From assembly GCA_003022725.1 (NCBI GenBank), contig PXSQ01000017.1, forward strand, positions 12,449 through 61,237: 48,789 nt of DNA. The letters run 5' to 3'. The position numbers and the translations under genes were made by a program. This document shows, in pieces, positions 16,637-24,427 of this stretch. Numbering within the stretch: the stretch's first letter is position 1; each line of letters starts with the position of its first letter. A model generated the notes under the pieces. That model had not been told where the DNA came from, ran no database searches, and saw only the letters and a list, made by a program, of their open reading frames with translations. Source of the stretch: Halobacteriales archaeon SW_7_65_23 (lineage in GTDB: Archaea > Halobacteriota > Halobacteria > Halobacteriales > Haloarculaceae).

Positions 16637-17505
16637 TGGCGACCTCGCCTCGCGGGCTGGTCGCCGTTCCACAGCGGATCCAGGCGCGGTTGACCCGCTT
16701 CGGTGTCTACGTCACAGCGGTCGTGGTGGCGGTGTTCGTCACCGTCCCCGTCTACCTGATGCTGACGCTCGCGTTCCAGGCGCCGGCCGACGCCTTCGCC
16801 GGGGGCCGTGTCAACCTCATTCCGACGAACCCGACGCTGCGGAACTTCAGGGTGCTGTTCGAGACAACGGCCACGTCGACGTACTTCCGAAACAGCCTGA
16901 TCGTCACCGCGAGCACGACGCTGCTCTCGACGGCGATCGCGGTGTCGGCCGGTTACGGGCTCACCCGCTTCGAGTTCCGGGGCAAGAGCTACGCCGCGCG
17001 GGCGATCCTCTTCTCGTACATGTTCAGCCCCATCGTGCTCGCGATCCCGCTGTACGTCGTGTTCTTCGCGCTCGGGCTGCTGAACAGCTACTTCGGGCTG
17101 ACGCTCGCGCTGACCGCCATCTCGACGCCGTTTACGATCTGGCTGATGTGGCAGTACTTCCAGACCGTCCCGATCGCGCTGGAGGAGTCCGCCTGGGTCC
17201 GCGGCGCGAGTCGCTGGCGGACCCTCTGGGACGTCGTGTTGCCGGTCGCACGCCCCGGCTACGTCTCGGCGGCCATCTTCGCGTTCTCGGTGGCGTGGAA
17301 CGACTTCACGATGGCCCGCGTGATCATGAGCGACGAGAACCTGTACCCGATCACCGTGGGTGCGAGCCTGTTTCTCGACCGGCCGACGATCGGCTGGGGC
17401 GAGACGATGGCCGTCTCCGTGCTCATCTGCATCCCGCCGTTTCTGATCGCGCTGTTCCTCCAGCAGTACCTGCTCCAGGGGTTCAACGTCGGGGGGCTCG
17501 AATAG
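16636..17505 (+). CDS. ABC transporter permease, MalG/UgpE type
   Basis: 289 residues, six predicted helices, EAA loop LEESAWVRGASRWRTLWDVV. The start is the ATG at 16636, sharing its A with the TGA of the preceding permease; earlier starts in the same frame lie inside that gene. It is the second channel subunit of the importer, and the ATPase follows directly with no gap. Confidence 0.93.
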   Translation: MATSPRGLVAVPQRIQARLTRFGVYVTAVVVAVFVTVPVYLMLTLAFQAPADAFAGGRVNLIPTNPTLRNFRVLFETTATSTYFRNSLIVTASTTLLSTAIAVSAGYGLTRFEFRGKSYAARAILFSYMFSPIVLAIPLYVVFFALGLLNSYFGLTLALTAISTPFTIWLMWQYFQTVPIALEESAWVRGASRWRTLWDVVLPVARPGYVSAAIFAFSVAWNDFTMARVIMSDENLYPITVGASLFLDRPTIGWGETMAVSVLICIPPFLIALFLQQYLLQGFNVGGLE

Positions 17506-18627
17506 ATGGCGACGATCCACCTTGAAGAGCTCCGGAAGGTGTTCAGCGTCGGCGGGACCGACCACGTCGCGGTCGACGGTATCTCGCTGGAGATCCCCGA
17601 CGGCTCGTTCACGACGATCGTCGGCCCCTCCGGCTGTGGCAAGACGACGACGCTGCGGATGCTGGCGGGCCTGGAGACGCCGACCGGCGGCCGGATCCGG
17701 TTCGACGACCGGGACGTGACCGACCTCCGGCCACAGGAGCGCAACGTCGCGATGGTGTTTCAGAGCATCGCGCTGTACCCCCACATGACCGTCCGGGAGA
17801 ACATCGGCTACGCGCTGAAGATCGACGGCGTCCCGAAAGCCGGGCGCGACGAAAAGATCGAGGAGGCCGCCGAGACGCTCCAGATCACCGACCAGCTCGA
17901 GAAGATGCCGAGCGAGCTGTCGGGCGGCCAGCAACAGCGGGTCGCGCTGGGGAGCGCGTTCGTCCAGGACCCCGACGCCCTCCTGCTCGACGAGCCGATG
18001 AGCGATCTGGACGCGAAGCTCAAAGCCGAGCTGCGCGTCGAGGTCCAGCGCCTCCACAAGGAACTCGACACGACGGTCGTCTACGTCACCCACGACCAGA
18101 CCGAGGCGATGACGATGAGCGACCACGTGGTGCTGTTGAACGAGGGTCGCCTCGAACAGTTCGCGCCGCCGACGGAGCTGTTCGACCGGCCGACCTCCGC
18201 TTACGCCGCCCGGTTCATCGGTACCCCGTCGACCAACGTGTTCGAGGGGACCGTCGAAAGCGGGGAGAGCGGGCCGCTCGTCAAAGGACAGGGAACGACC
18301 GTCAGGCTCCCGACGGGCGCCCTCGCGGACCGCGTCGGCGAGACGGTCAGCCTCGGCGTGCGCCCGCAGTACGTCACCCTCGACAGCGGCGAACACGGGC
18401 TCGACGTCACCGTCGAGGTCGTCGAGCCGCTCGGGACGGAGTCGGTCGTCCACTGCCGCACCGCCGACGGTACGCCGTTCGACGTGGTCACGAGCGACCT
18501 CGCGGGAGTCGACCCCGGCGAGACGGTCCGCGCGGGCTTCGACACCGAACACCTGTACCTGTTCGACGCCGGCGGGGAGACGGTGGCGTTCGGCGCCGAC
18601 CTCGCCGAACTGGAGGGGTCGCCGTGA
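17506..18627 (+). CDS. ABC transporter ATPase, MalK/UgpC type
   Basis: 373 residues. Walker A GPSGCGKTT, Q-loop MVFQSIALYPHMTV, signature LSGGQQQR, Walker B LLLDEPMSDLD and the switch His in YVTHDQTEA are all present, followed by a C-terminal TOBE/regulatory domain (about 235-373). The start ATG directly abuts the stop of the preceding permease. It powers import and, by analogy with MalK, may take part in regulation. Its stop overlaps a 17-codon mini-cistron that leads into the CaiB gene. Confidence 0.94.
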   Translation: MATIHLEELRKVFSVGGTDHVAVDGISLEIPDGSFTTIVGPSGCGKTTTLRMLAGLETPTGGRIRFDDRDVTDLRPQERNVAMVFQSIALYPHMTVRENIGYALKIDGVPKAGRDEKIEEAAETLQITDQLEKMPSELSGGQQQRVALGSAFVQDPDALLLDEPMSDLDAKLKAELRVEVQRLHKELDTTVVYVTHDQTEAMTMSDHVVLLNEGRLEQFAPPTELFDRPTSAYAARFIGTPSTNVFEGTVESGESGPLVKGQGTTVRLPTGALADRVGETVSLGVRPQYVTLDSGEHGLDVTVEVVEPLGTESVVHCRTADGTPFDVVTSDLAGVDPGETVRAGFDTEHLYLFDAGGETVAFGADLAELEGSP

Positions 18628-18677
18628 TCGATCGCTCGACTGCCGCCCCGGGCGCCAGCGGGGTGAGCCCGACGTGA
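18624..18677 (+). CDS. 17-codon mini-cistron bridging ATPase and CaiB genes
   Basis: GTG at 18624 overlaps the ATPase stop (GTGA), and its own TGA (18675-18677) overlaps the GTG start of the CaiB gene at 18674 (GTGA). The peptide would be VIDRSTAAPGASGVSPT. It shows no family. A role in handing ribosomes from one gene to the next is a reasonable reading; a coincidental open frame cannot be excluded. Confidence 0.4.
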   Translation: MIDRSTAAPGASGVSPT

Positions 18678-19861
18678 CGGGGAGCGACCACCCCCTCGGG
18701 GACGCCACGGTCCTCGAACTGGGCCACATCGTCGCGGGACCGTTCTGCTCGCTGCTGCTCGCCGACCTCGGGGCCGACGTGATCAAGGTCGAACACCCCG
18801 ACGGCGGCGACGCGATCAGGGACTCGAGCCCGGTCGGCGCGAGCTCGTTCAACTACGTCAACCGGGACAAGCGGAGCCTCACGCTCGATCTCAAGGCCGA
18901 CCGCGGACGGGAGGCGTTCTACGAGCTGGCCGGGGAGGCGGACGTGGTGGTGGAGAACTTCGCGCCGGGCACCGCCGACCGTCTGGACGTCGGCCCCGAC
19001 GCGCTCCGGGAGCGCGAGGCCGACCTCGTCTACTGTTCGATCAAGGGGTTCAACCCGGGGCCCTACGAGGAGTACCCGGCGCTCGACCCCGTCGCGGAGG
19101 CGATGAGCGGGGTGATGAGCACCACCGGCCATCCCGGACAGCCGCCGGTCCGCTCGGGGACGAGTCTCGCCGACATGGCCGCGTCGCTGTACGGCGCCGT
19201 GTCGGTGGTCGCCGCCCTCCGCCAGCGCGACCGCACGGGCGAAGGGCAGCTCGTCGAGGTGCCGCTGTTCGGGAGCACCGTCTCCCTGATGGGCTACTGG
19301 CTCGCCTACGCGCAGGCGTACGACGAGGTGCCCGAGCCGCTGGGCGCCGGCCACCCCAACTGGTCGCCGTACGACGTGTTCCCGACCGCCGACGACCGAT
19401 GGGTGTTCGTCGGCCCCTCCACGGAGCGCCAGTGGCAGGCGCTCTGTGAGGCGCTGGACTGTGACCTCCACGAACAGGACCGGTTCAGGACGCTCGCGGA
19501 CCGCCGGCGCAACGACGACGCCCTGGCCGTCGAACTCGCGGCACGCGTCGAGCAGTTCGAGGCCCAGGCGATCCGACAGCGCCTGCAGGACGCGGGCGTT
19601 CCCGCCGCCGTCGTCCGCAACGTGGCGGAGGTCAGCGAGGACCCCCACCTCGAGGCGACCGACGCGCTGACGGAGATCCGGACCGTCGAGGGGCGCACCG
19701 CGACGGTCTCGGTCCCGCGGTTTCCGGCCAGATCGACGGGGTTCGACCGCGTCGACTCGACGGACCCGCCGGCGCTGGGCGAGGACAGCGAGGCCGTCCT
19801 CGAAGCGCTCGGTTACGACCGCGAGACGATCGACGACCTCCAGCGCGACGGCGTCATCTAA
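18674..19861 (+). CDS. CaiB/BaiF family CoA-transferase
   Basis: 395 residues, a full class III CoA-transferase. It begins LGDATVLELGHIVAGPFC, has the VIKVEHPDGGD loop, NRDKRSLTLDLK, and the catalytic aspartate at Asp167 (SGTSLADMAASLYG). It would transfer CoA between carboxylic acids. It starts with GTG overlapping the mini-cistron's stop, so it belongs to the ABC transporter operon: the imported compound may be an acid, or may be degraded to one, that is activated by CoA transfer. In haloarchaea this family includes succinyl-CoA:mesaconate CoA-transferase, but nothing here proves that activity. Confidence 0.9.
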   Translation: MTGSDHPLGDATVLELGHIVAGPFCSLLLADLGADVIKVEHPDGGDAIRDSSPVGASSFNYVNRDKRSLTLDLKADRGREAFYELAGEADVVVENFAPGTADRLDVGPDALREREADLVYCSIKGFNPGPYEEYPALDPVAEAMSGVMSTTGHPGQPPVRSGTSLADMAASLYGAVSVVAALRQRDRTGEGQLVEVPLFGSTVSLMGYWLAYAQAYDEVPEPLGAGHPNWSPYDVFPTADDRWVFVGPSTERQWQALCEALDCDLHEQDRFRTLADRRRNDDALAVELAARVEQFEAQAIRQRLQDAGVPAAVVRNVAEVSEDPHLEATDALTEIRTVEGRTATVSVPRFPARSTGFDRVDSTDPPALGEDSEAVLEALGYDRETIDDLQRDGVI

Positions 19862-19873
19862 TTCCCCAGCCCG

Positions 19874-20992
19874 CTATTCCTCGGTCTCCACGTCCGGGCT
19901 CTCGGACCAATCGAGGTCGCGGGCGACCGATAGTGCCTCCGCCAGCGGCAGCTCCCCGCGAGACGCGAGGGCGTCGAGCAGCGCGTCGACCTGATCGGAC
20001 GTCGGTTCCGCGCCGGCGCGTTCCAGAAGGCGCTCCGCCGCGCCCCGGCCGGTCGCGGCCCCGAACAGCAGGCGGCGCTCGCCGCCGAAGCGGGCCGGAT
20101 CGAACGGCTCGAACGTCGAGGGGTCGTCGAGCATCGCCGCCGTGTGCAGCCCGGACTCGTGTTCGAACGCACTCTCGCCCAGGAGTGGCTTGCCAGCCGG
20201 CACTGTCTCCCCGAGCGCCTCGACGATCGACCGCGCGCTCGGGAGCAGCCGCTCGAACGACACGTCGACGGCGAGATTCGTCTGGCCGGTGACCGCCGCG
20301 ACGACGAACTCCTCGAGGGGGGTGTTGCCCGCGCGCTCGCCGACACCCGCGACGGACACGTCGACTTTGCCGACGCCGTGCCGTGCCGCCGCGAGGGCGT
20401 TGGCCGTCGCGACGCCGAGGTCGTCGTGGAAGTGGACACCCAACCGCGATCGGTTCACCCCCGCCGACAGGTCCGCGAGGAAGTCGCTGACGCCGGCTGG
20501 CGTCCGGGCGCCGACAGTGTCGGCGATCGAGACGTACGAGACCGCGTCCGCGAGATCCGCGTACAGCGTCGAGAGAAAGTCGGGATCGCTCCGGAAGCCA
20601 TCCATCGCCGTGAAGTGGAGTTCACAGCCCGTCTCCGCGGCGTGCGAGACCGCATCGCCGATCCTGTCACGGAGTTCCCTGCGGCCCACGTCCAGGAGCT
20701 GCTCGCGCTGACGGTCGCTCGTGGGCGCGAACAGTTCGATCACGTCGACGCCCGACGCTGCCGCCGCGTCGACGTCCCGCTCCAGGACGCGGGCAATTCC
20801 GGTCGCCTTCGCGTCGATCGAGAGCCGGTCGCAGGCTGCCCCCGTCCCGTCATCGGCGACGGGGAAGCCGAGCTGGACGTACGATACCCCGAGCGCCGAG
20901 AGCGTCTCCGCGACGGTGACCTTCTCGTCGACCGTGTACGACCGGCCGGCGCGCTGTTCGCCCTCGCGCAGGGTCACGTCCAGAAGCTCCAT
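19874..20992 (-). CDS. LeuA/homocitrate synthase family protein (DRE-TIM)
   Basis: 372 residues from the ATG at 20992, chosen because LLDVTLREGEQRAG is the usual N-terminus of the family; an ATG at 21019 would add nine residues. The still longer open frame to 21160 contains translated MITE C sequence and is rejected. It has the catalytic DVTLREGEQ, the metal ligands in HFHDDLG, GVGERAGNTPLEE, and FEHESGLHTAAML. The C-terminal allosteric domain of leucine-regulated IPMS is absent. It condenses acetyl-CoA with a 2-oxo acid; isopropylmalate, citramalate and homocitrate synthase remain possible. It is convergent with the CaiB gene. Confidence 0.85.
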   Translation of the reverse strand: MELLDVTLREGEQRAGRSYTVDEKVTVAETLSALGVSYVQLGFPVADDGTGAACDRLSIDAKATGIARVLERDVDAAAASGVDVIELFAPTSDRQREQLLDVGRRELRDRIGDAVSHAAETGCELHFTAMDGFRSDPDFLSTLYADLADAVSYVSIADTVGARTPAGVSDFLADLSAGVNRSRLGVHFHDDLGVATANALAAARHGVGKVDVSVAGVGERAGNTPLEEFVVAAVTGQTNLAVDVSFERLLPSARSIVEALGETVPAGKPLLGESAFEHESGLHTAAMLDDPSTFEPFDPARFGGERRLLFGAATGRGAAERLLERAGAEPTSDQVDALLDALASRGELPLAEALSVARDLDWSESPDVETEE

Positions 20993-21095
20993 ACTGCGAA
21001 CGAGGACCGTCGATGCCATCGACTTTTCGATCGGCCGGAGGCGGTGAGCGGTGACGAACCGGTGCTGTTTCGAGAGTGGCCCGCCAACCCCCAGG

Positions 21096-21208
21096 TATAC
21101 AGCCAGACGTGATTCAGTTACGCCATGCCGTCCCAACTCCCGTTGTTCGGGCCAGGACACAGCCGATGGACTGTCCTGGCACTGTACGGAGTCACGTCTA
21201 GCTGTATG
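21096..21208. mobile_element. MITE-like element, family C, copy 2 (113 bp)
   Basis: TATACAGCCAGACGTGA at the left (21096-21112) and TCACGTCTAGCTGTATG at the right, with one TIR mismatch. Its interior is the reverse complement of copy 1, so the insertion is inverted. It lies 104 bp upstream of the LeuA-like start and supplies spurious codons to that open frame. Confidence 0.87.
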
Positions 21209-21211
21209 TGA

Positions 21212-21313
21212 TCGACATCGAGTTTCGACCTGCTGGCAGCGTTCGGGTTCGAGCCAGACCTCGACGCCGCGGGTCGCGCGCCGACGGTGTCGGTGGACGG
21301 GACGTCGCAGTAG
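21212..21313 (+). pseudogene. C-terminal gene remnant cut by MITE C
   Basis: An open frame STSSFDLLAAFGFEPDLD... ends at TAG 21311-21313. It starts directly at the MITE right end, preceded by a stop. The codon bias and composition look coding, but the family is not recognised. It is interpreted as the tail of a gene lost when the element inserted or when neighbouring DNA was deleted. Confidence 0.4.
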
Positions 21314-21330
21314 AAAATCCGGCGCACCGA

Positions 21331-21534
21331 TCAGAGCAGGCCCATGTCCTCCGCGACGAGGTCCGCGAGCTGGTCGGCGATGTCGGGGTCGACCCGCGCG
21401 ACCTCCTCGCCGTCGTGGCGCCCTTCGTTGTGCCGGTCGAGCGTCTCCGCGAGCTCCGAGATGGGGATCCGCGTCTCGGTGTCACACTCCGGGCAGATGA
21501 TCGGCACCGTCGGGTCGGCGTCGTTTTCCGGCAT
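21331..21534 (-). CDS. Small zinc-ribbon-like protein, 67 residues
   Basis: 67 residues, acidic, with one CPEC pair (ICPECDTETRI) near residue 14-17 and a His-rich helix DRHNEGRHDG. A single CxxC can bind zinc as a dimer. The rest, RVDPDIADQLADLVAEDMGLL, looks like an amphipathic helix. I do not know its function; it resembles the many short CPxC proteins of haloarchaea, which often act as regulators or stability factors. It is divergent from the tRNA-Gly gene. Confidence 0.75.
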   Translation of the reverse strand: MPENDADPTVPIICPECDTETRIPISELAETLDRHNEGRHDGEEVARVDPDIADQLADLVAEDMGLL

Positions 21535-21646
21535 CGTGGTCCACCGGTTGCGCGTCCACCCTCTTGAACTCCTCGCTTTGGTCGATCAGTCCGGTCACAG
21601 CCAAAATGATAAGCCCTTAATCGTGGGGAAGCGAACCCACCGGTGT

Positions 21647-21718
21647 GCGCGGCTGGTCTAATGGCTATGACTCTAGCCTTCCAAGCTAGCGATCGGGGTT
21701 CAATTCCCCGGCCGCGCA
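21647..21718 (+). tRNA. tRNA-Gly, anticodon TCC
   Basis: 72-nt cloverleaf: acceptor stem GCGCGGC / GCCGCGC with discriminator A (21718), anticodon stem CTAGC / GCTAG with loop CTTCCAA (anticodon at 21680-21682), and T arm CGGGGTTCAATTCCCCG. No intron and no encoded CCA. Mobile-element debris follows on the 3' side, but no integrase or repeat of the tRNA 3' end was seen. Confidence 0.95.
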
Positions 21719-21724
21719 CTCGCA

Positions 21725-21805
21725 TTACGGTCCCCGTTGGATGTCACAACCAAGCTCCGACAGCTGTGCGATCGCTGCCTCCAGATCGTCCGATTTGACC
21801 AGGAT
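21725..21805 (-). pseudogene. C-terminal gene remnant cut by MITE C copy 3
   Basis: Minus-strand open frame LVKSDDLEAAIAQLSELGCD... ending in a stop at 21725-21727. It begins exactly at the left end of the MITE at 21805, so the upstream part of the gene is gone. The helix followed by a terminal beta strand resembles the end of small alpha/beta domains, but the family is not identified. Confidence 0.45.
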
Positions 21806-21917
21806 ATACAGCCAGACGTGACTCCGTCCAGTGCCATGACAGTCCATCGGCTGTGTCATGCCCCGAACAACGGGAGTTGGGACAGCATGGCTTAAGTGAA
21901 TCACGTCTGGCTGTATA
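21805..21917. mobile_element. MITE-like element, family C, copy 3 (113 bp)
   Basis: Perfect 17-bp ends TATACAGCCAGACGTGA (21805-21821) and TCACGTCTGGCTGTATA (21901-21917), in the same orientation as copy 1. Copies 2 and 3 flank the small zinc protein and tRNA-Gly in opposite orientations. Confidence 0.87.
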
Positions 21918-21955
21918 TAGTCGGTGGAGAATGCGGAAGCACCATCTCGAAGGTG

Positions 21956-22065
21956 ATACTGGTGGCTGTAATCCTTTTACTCACCAGTCTCTGCTATCTG
22001 AGGATACAGACTCTTTCTGCCTGGATTCTTAATTCGAGTTTTCACGTACTTACAGCCACCAGTAT
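21956..22065. mobile_element. MITE-like element, family B, copy 4 (110 bp, inverted)
   Basis: ATACTGGTGGCTGTAA on the left and TTACAGCCACCAGTAT (22050-22065) on the right; the interior is the reverse complement of copy 1. It lies 38 bp from a family C element and 119 bp from the 3' end of the methyltransferase gene. Confidence 0.86.
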
Positions 22066-22184
22066 GAGCAGTCGCCACCCCTCCTCGAAAACGACAGCTC
22101 TCGTCGAGGGGGCGGGTGGCTCGATACCAGGGGTGTTCGTCAGCGCCAACGGGTCGACACACCAGGAGGGCCCGTCGCCGCACC

Positions 22185-22937
22185 TCACTCGGATGTCCGG
22201 ACGACGGCGTAGCAGTTCCCGCTGGAGACGAACGACTCCTCGATCCTCACGCCGGCAGCCGTCAGGTCAATCTCGAACTCGGCTTGCGCGTAGATGTGGT
22301 AGAACCGCGGCACCGTCTCGCCGCCGGGCAGCGTCCAGTCGACTGTCGTGTCGAACCCCGTCTCCGCGTCCGTCGGGGCGTCGAAGCTGTCGTGAGCGGT
22401 GCTCCAGGCGCTCACGAACCCGCGACCGCCCGGCGCGAGCACGCGCGAGAGTTCTTCCAAACTCCTCACCCGCGTCTCGCGGTCCGGCAGGTGGTGCAGC
22501 GTCGCCACGTACAGCGCGAGGTCGACGCTCCCCGCGGCCAGCGGCAACCGCGCCGCGTCGCCCTGGACGAATGCCGCGCTCCAGCCATCCGTGGAACTGC
22601 GATCCCGCGCCTCCGCCAGCAGGTCCCGGCTCGCGTCGAGCCCGACGACACGCTCGACGATGTCAGCGAGGCGTCCGGCATGCCGGCCGTTGCCACAGCC
22701 GACGTCCAGCCCGACGCTCCCGCTGCCGTGGGGTGACCGCTCGCCGAGAAACGATTCCACCTCGGGCCAGGGGTAGGCCCGCGTCTTCGAGAAGTGCGAG
22801 GCGATTTCGTCGTAGACGGCCCGCACGCGCCGACGGGGGCGGTGTGCGTCGAGCGCCTCACCCCCGGCGACACCGTTGCCTGCGGTGGCGTCGTCGCCGG
22901 TGGCAGCGTCGTCACCATCCCCGGAGCCGTCGGTCAT
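22185..22937 (-). CDS. Trm9-like SAM-dependent methyltransferase
   Basis: 250 residues. An acidic N-terminal tail (about 1-35) precedes VRAVYDEIASHFSKTR and YPWPEVESFL, the signature that opens the Trm9/ALKBH8 tRNA-wobble methyltransferase family. The SAM-binding motif is GLDVGCGNGRHAGRL, followed by VVGLDAS and the PLAAGSVDLALYVATLHHL acidic loop. The C-terminal VPRFYHIYAQAEFE also matches Trm9. The likely target is a modified uridine at position 34 of tRNA. It starts 6 bp after the tyrS stop in the same direction, so the two form an operon linked to translation. Confidence 0.85.
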   Translation of the reverse strand: MTDGSGDGDDAATGDDATAGNGVAGGEALDAHRPRRRVRAVYDEIASHFSKTRAYPWPEVESFLGERSPHGSGSVGLDVGCGNGRHAGRLADIVERVVGLDASRDLLAEARDRSSTDGWSAAFVQGDAARLPLAAGSVDLALYVATLHHLPDRETRVRSLEELSRVLAPGGRGFVSAWSTAHDSFDAPTDAETGFDTTVDWTLPGGETVPRFYHIYAQAEFEIDLTAAGVRIEESFVSSGNCYAVVRTSE

Positions 22938-22943
22938 CGGCGG

Positions 22944-23984
22944 CTACTCGTCGCCGTACGACTCGGGGTAGGCTTCGGCGAGCAGGTCCGGCTGGGCGGT
23001 CAGCCGCTCGCGAACCGGGTCGATGACCGAGGAGATGTACTCGGCGGCGGCCGGCTTCAGGTCCGCCGGGTGCAGTTCCTCGCTGACGAACTCCGCCTCC
23101 AGGTCATCGTAGCTGTCGTAGGTCAGGTCGCCGCCGTACTGCTCGGGCCGTTCGACCACGAACGACTCGCCGCGTTCGTCGAGGATCGGGAACACGAGCA
23201 GTTCGAGGTACTCCAGTACGCCGTTGTCCTCGGTCTCGCCAATCGGGCAGTAGGCGGCATCGAGTTTCTCCGCGACCGTCCCGGGGTCGTCAGTGAGGTT
23301 CACCTTCGAGGCTTCGTCGGAGGCGCTCATCTTGCCGCCCGTCAGCCCCGACAAAAGCGGCGCGAACAGGCAGACCGGCTCCGTCCAGCCGTAGTCGGGC
23401 AGGATCTCACGGCTCAGCATGTAGATGCCGCGCTGGTCGATGCCGCCATAGGCGATATCCGCCTCCAGCGCCTTGACGTCCAGCGACTGCATTAGCGGGT
23501 ACAGCAGCCCGCCCAGGGCGGGGCTGTCGCTGTCCCGGACGACCTCGCTGGCGGCGCGCTGTGATCGGGCGATCGTCGTCTCCGCAGCCATGCGGTACAG
23601 CTCGAGGGTGTACTCCTCGTCGAGCTCGTAGTCCGTCCCGCGGACGAACGTGATCTCGTCGGGGTCGGCGCCCGCGGCGTCGATCATCCCCTCGATCGCC
23701 TCCCGGTAGTACTCCGAGCGCGCGTCCAGCAAGTCGAAGGGGCTCTTCTCGTCGTCGAGGTGGGCGTGCAGGTCCGCGATCAGTACCGTCACGTCGACGC
23801 CGGCCGAGAGGAAGTCCGCGAGCTTGCGCATCGTCGTGAAGTGCCCGATGTGCATCTCGCCGGTGGGAGCGTACCCGATGTACGCCGACGGCGACCCCTC
23901 GGCCAGCAGTGCCTCCAGTTCGTCGGTCGTGACGACCTCCTCCGTGTGTCGTGTCACGAGGTCGAGCCGCTCGGCGGTCTCCAT
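22944..23984 (-). CDS. tyrS: Tyrosyl-tRNA synthetase
   Basis: 346 residues, the compact archaeal/eukaryotic-type enzyme. Class I signatures HIGH (45-48) and KMSAS (218-222) are intact, and the tyrosine-pocket region QSLDVKALEADIAYGGIDQR is present. It charges tRNA-Tyr in the cytoplasm. It is the first gene of a two-gene unit with the Trm9-like methyltransferase. A TATA-like TATTATTCG on the minus strand about 25-30 nt upstream suggests a leaderless transcript; that box overlaps an inverted repeat at 24012-24056. Confidence 0.96.
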   Translation of the reverse strand: METAERLDLVTRHTEEVVTTDELEALLAEGSPSAYIGYAPTGEMHIGHFTTMRKLADFLSAGVDVTVLIADLHAHLDDEKSPFDLLDARSEYYREAIEGMIDAAGADPDEITFVRGTDYELDEEYTLELYRMAAETTIARSQRAASEVVRDSDSPALGGLLYPLMQSLDVKALEADIAYGGIDQRGIYMLSREILPDYGWTEPVCLFAPLLSGLTGGKMSASDEASKVNLTDDPGTVAEKLDAAYCPIGETEDNGVLEYLELLVFPILDERGESFVVERPEQYGGDLTYDSYDDLEAEFVSEELHPADLKPAAAEYISSVIDPVRERLTAQPDLLAEAYPESYGDE

Positions 23985-24011
23985 ACGTTCGCTTCGCGCG
24001 CCTGATCGAAT

Positions 24012-24056
24012 AATACTGTCGGAGGAAAATCCTGACGAATTTTCGCCCGCAGTATT
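24012..24056. repeat. 45-bp inverted repeat in the tyrS promoter, possible family D remnant
   Basis: AATACTG (24012-24018) and CAGTATT (24050-24056) are perfect ends. The left end reads ATACTGTCGGA, identical to the first 11 bp of the family D terminal repeat at 40541, while the right end CCGCAGTAT resembles its complement less well. It may be a shrunken family D element on which the tyrS TATA box now sits, or simply a promoter palindrome. Confidence 0.4.
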
Positions 24057-24232
24057 GCGACGAGTGGCCGGCGTGTCCGGGCGCTCATCACCGGCCTGCC
24101 GGCCGGTTTTTCGCCCACTCTGTCACCGACGACTGCCAGGCGGGCTGTTCACGTAGACGAGACTCTGTGAACTGCTTTCCGGTAGGGACCAGATATTTCA
24201 GCGTCTATATCCAACGTGTGGCTGATCGTCGG

Positions 24233-24417
24233 ATGGGTGAGACGTTCTACACCGCCCTCGGCATCGAGACCGACGCGGACCGGGAGACGATCCAGCGCGC
24301 ATACCGCGAAGTCGTCACGTCGGGGCCCCCACGCCGGCGCTGATCAGCGGGCTCGTGTTCATCGTACTCGTAATCTGGCTGGCGCTGATGCACATGCTAT
24401 TTGAACTGCAGAGATAG
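24233..24417 (+). pseudogene. DnaJ-domain membrane protein, internally deleted
   Basis: It starts with a J-domain, MGETFYTALGIETDADRETI and QRAYREVV, but stops resembling one before the HPD motif. Near 24318-24335 the frame changes and the remaining 27 codons read PALISGLVFIVLVIWLALMH, a membrane helix, ending at TAG 24417. Haloarchaeal J-domain proteins with a C-terminal membrane anchor fit both ends. The middle, including the HPD tripeptide that stimulates DnaK, is missing. Confidence 0.75.
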
Positions 24418-24427
24418 CACGCGGCGA

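Noticed and set aside
16594-18852. A 752-codon open frame on the minus strand across the ABC permease and ATPase genes.
   Set aside because: It is an antisense shadow caused by high GC and lack of stops; it has low-complexity Arg/Asp/His-rich composition and no family, while the plus-strand genes have full motifs.
20993-21160. Longer N-terminus for the LeuA-like protein beginning MSWPEQRELG.
   Set aside because: Those residues are translated family C element; the same peptide appears wherever family C is read in that frame. The family N-terminus starts at 20992.
21647-21920. Integrated provirus or plasmid at tRNA-Gly.
   Set aside because: No integrase, no duplicated tRNA 3' end and no virus-like genes; the debris is explained by MITEs.
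21896-23026. A 376-codon plus-strand open frame starting in a MITE.
   Set aside because: Its front is element sequence and the rest is the reverse of the methyltransferase gene; Arg-rich and without family.
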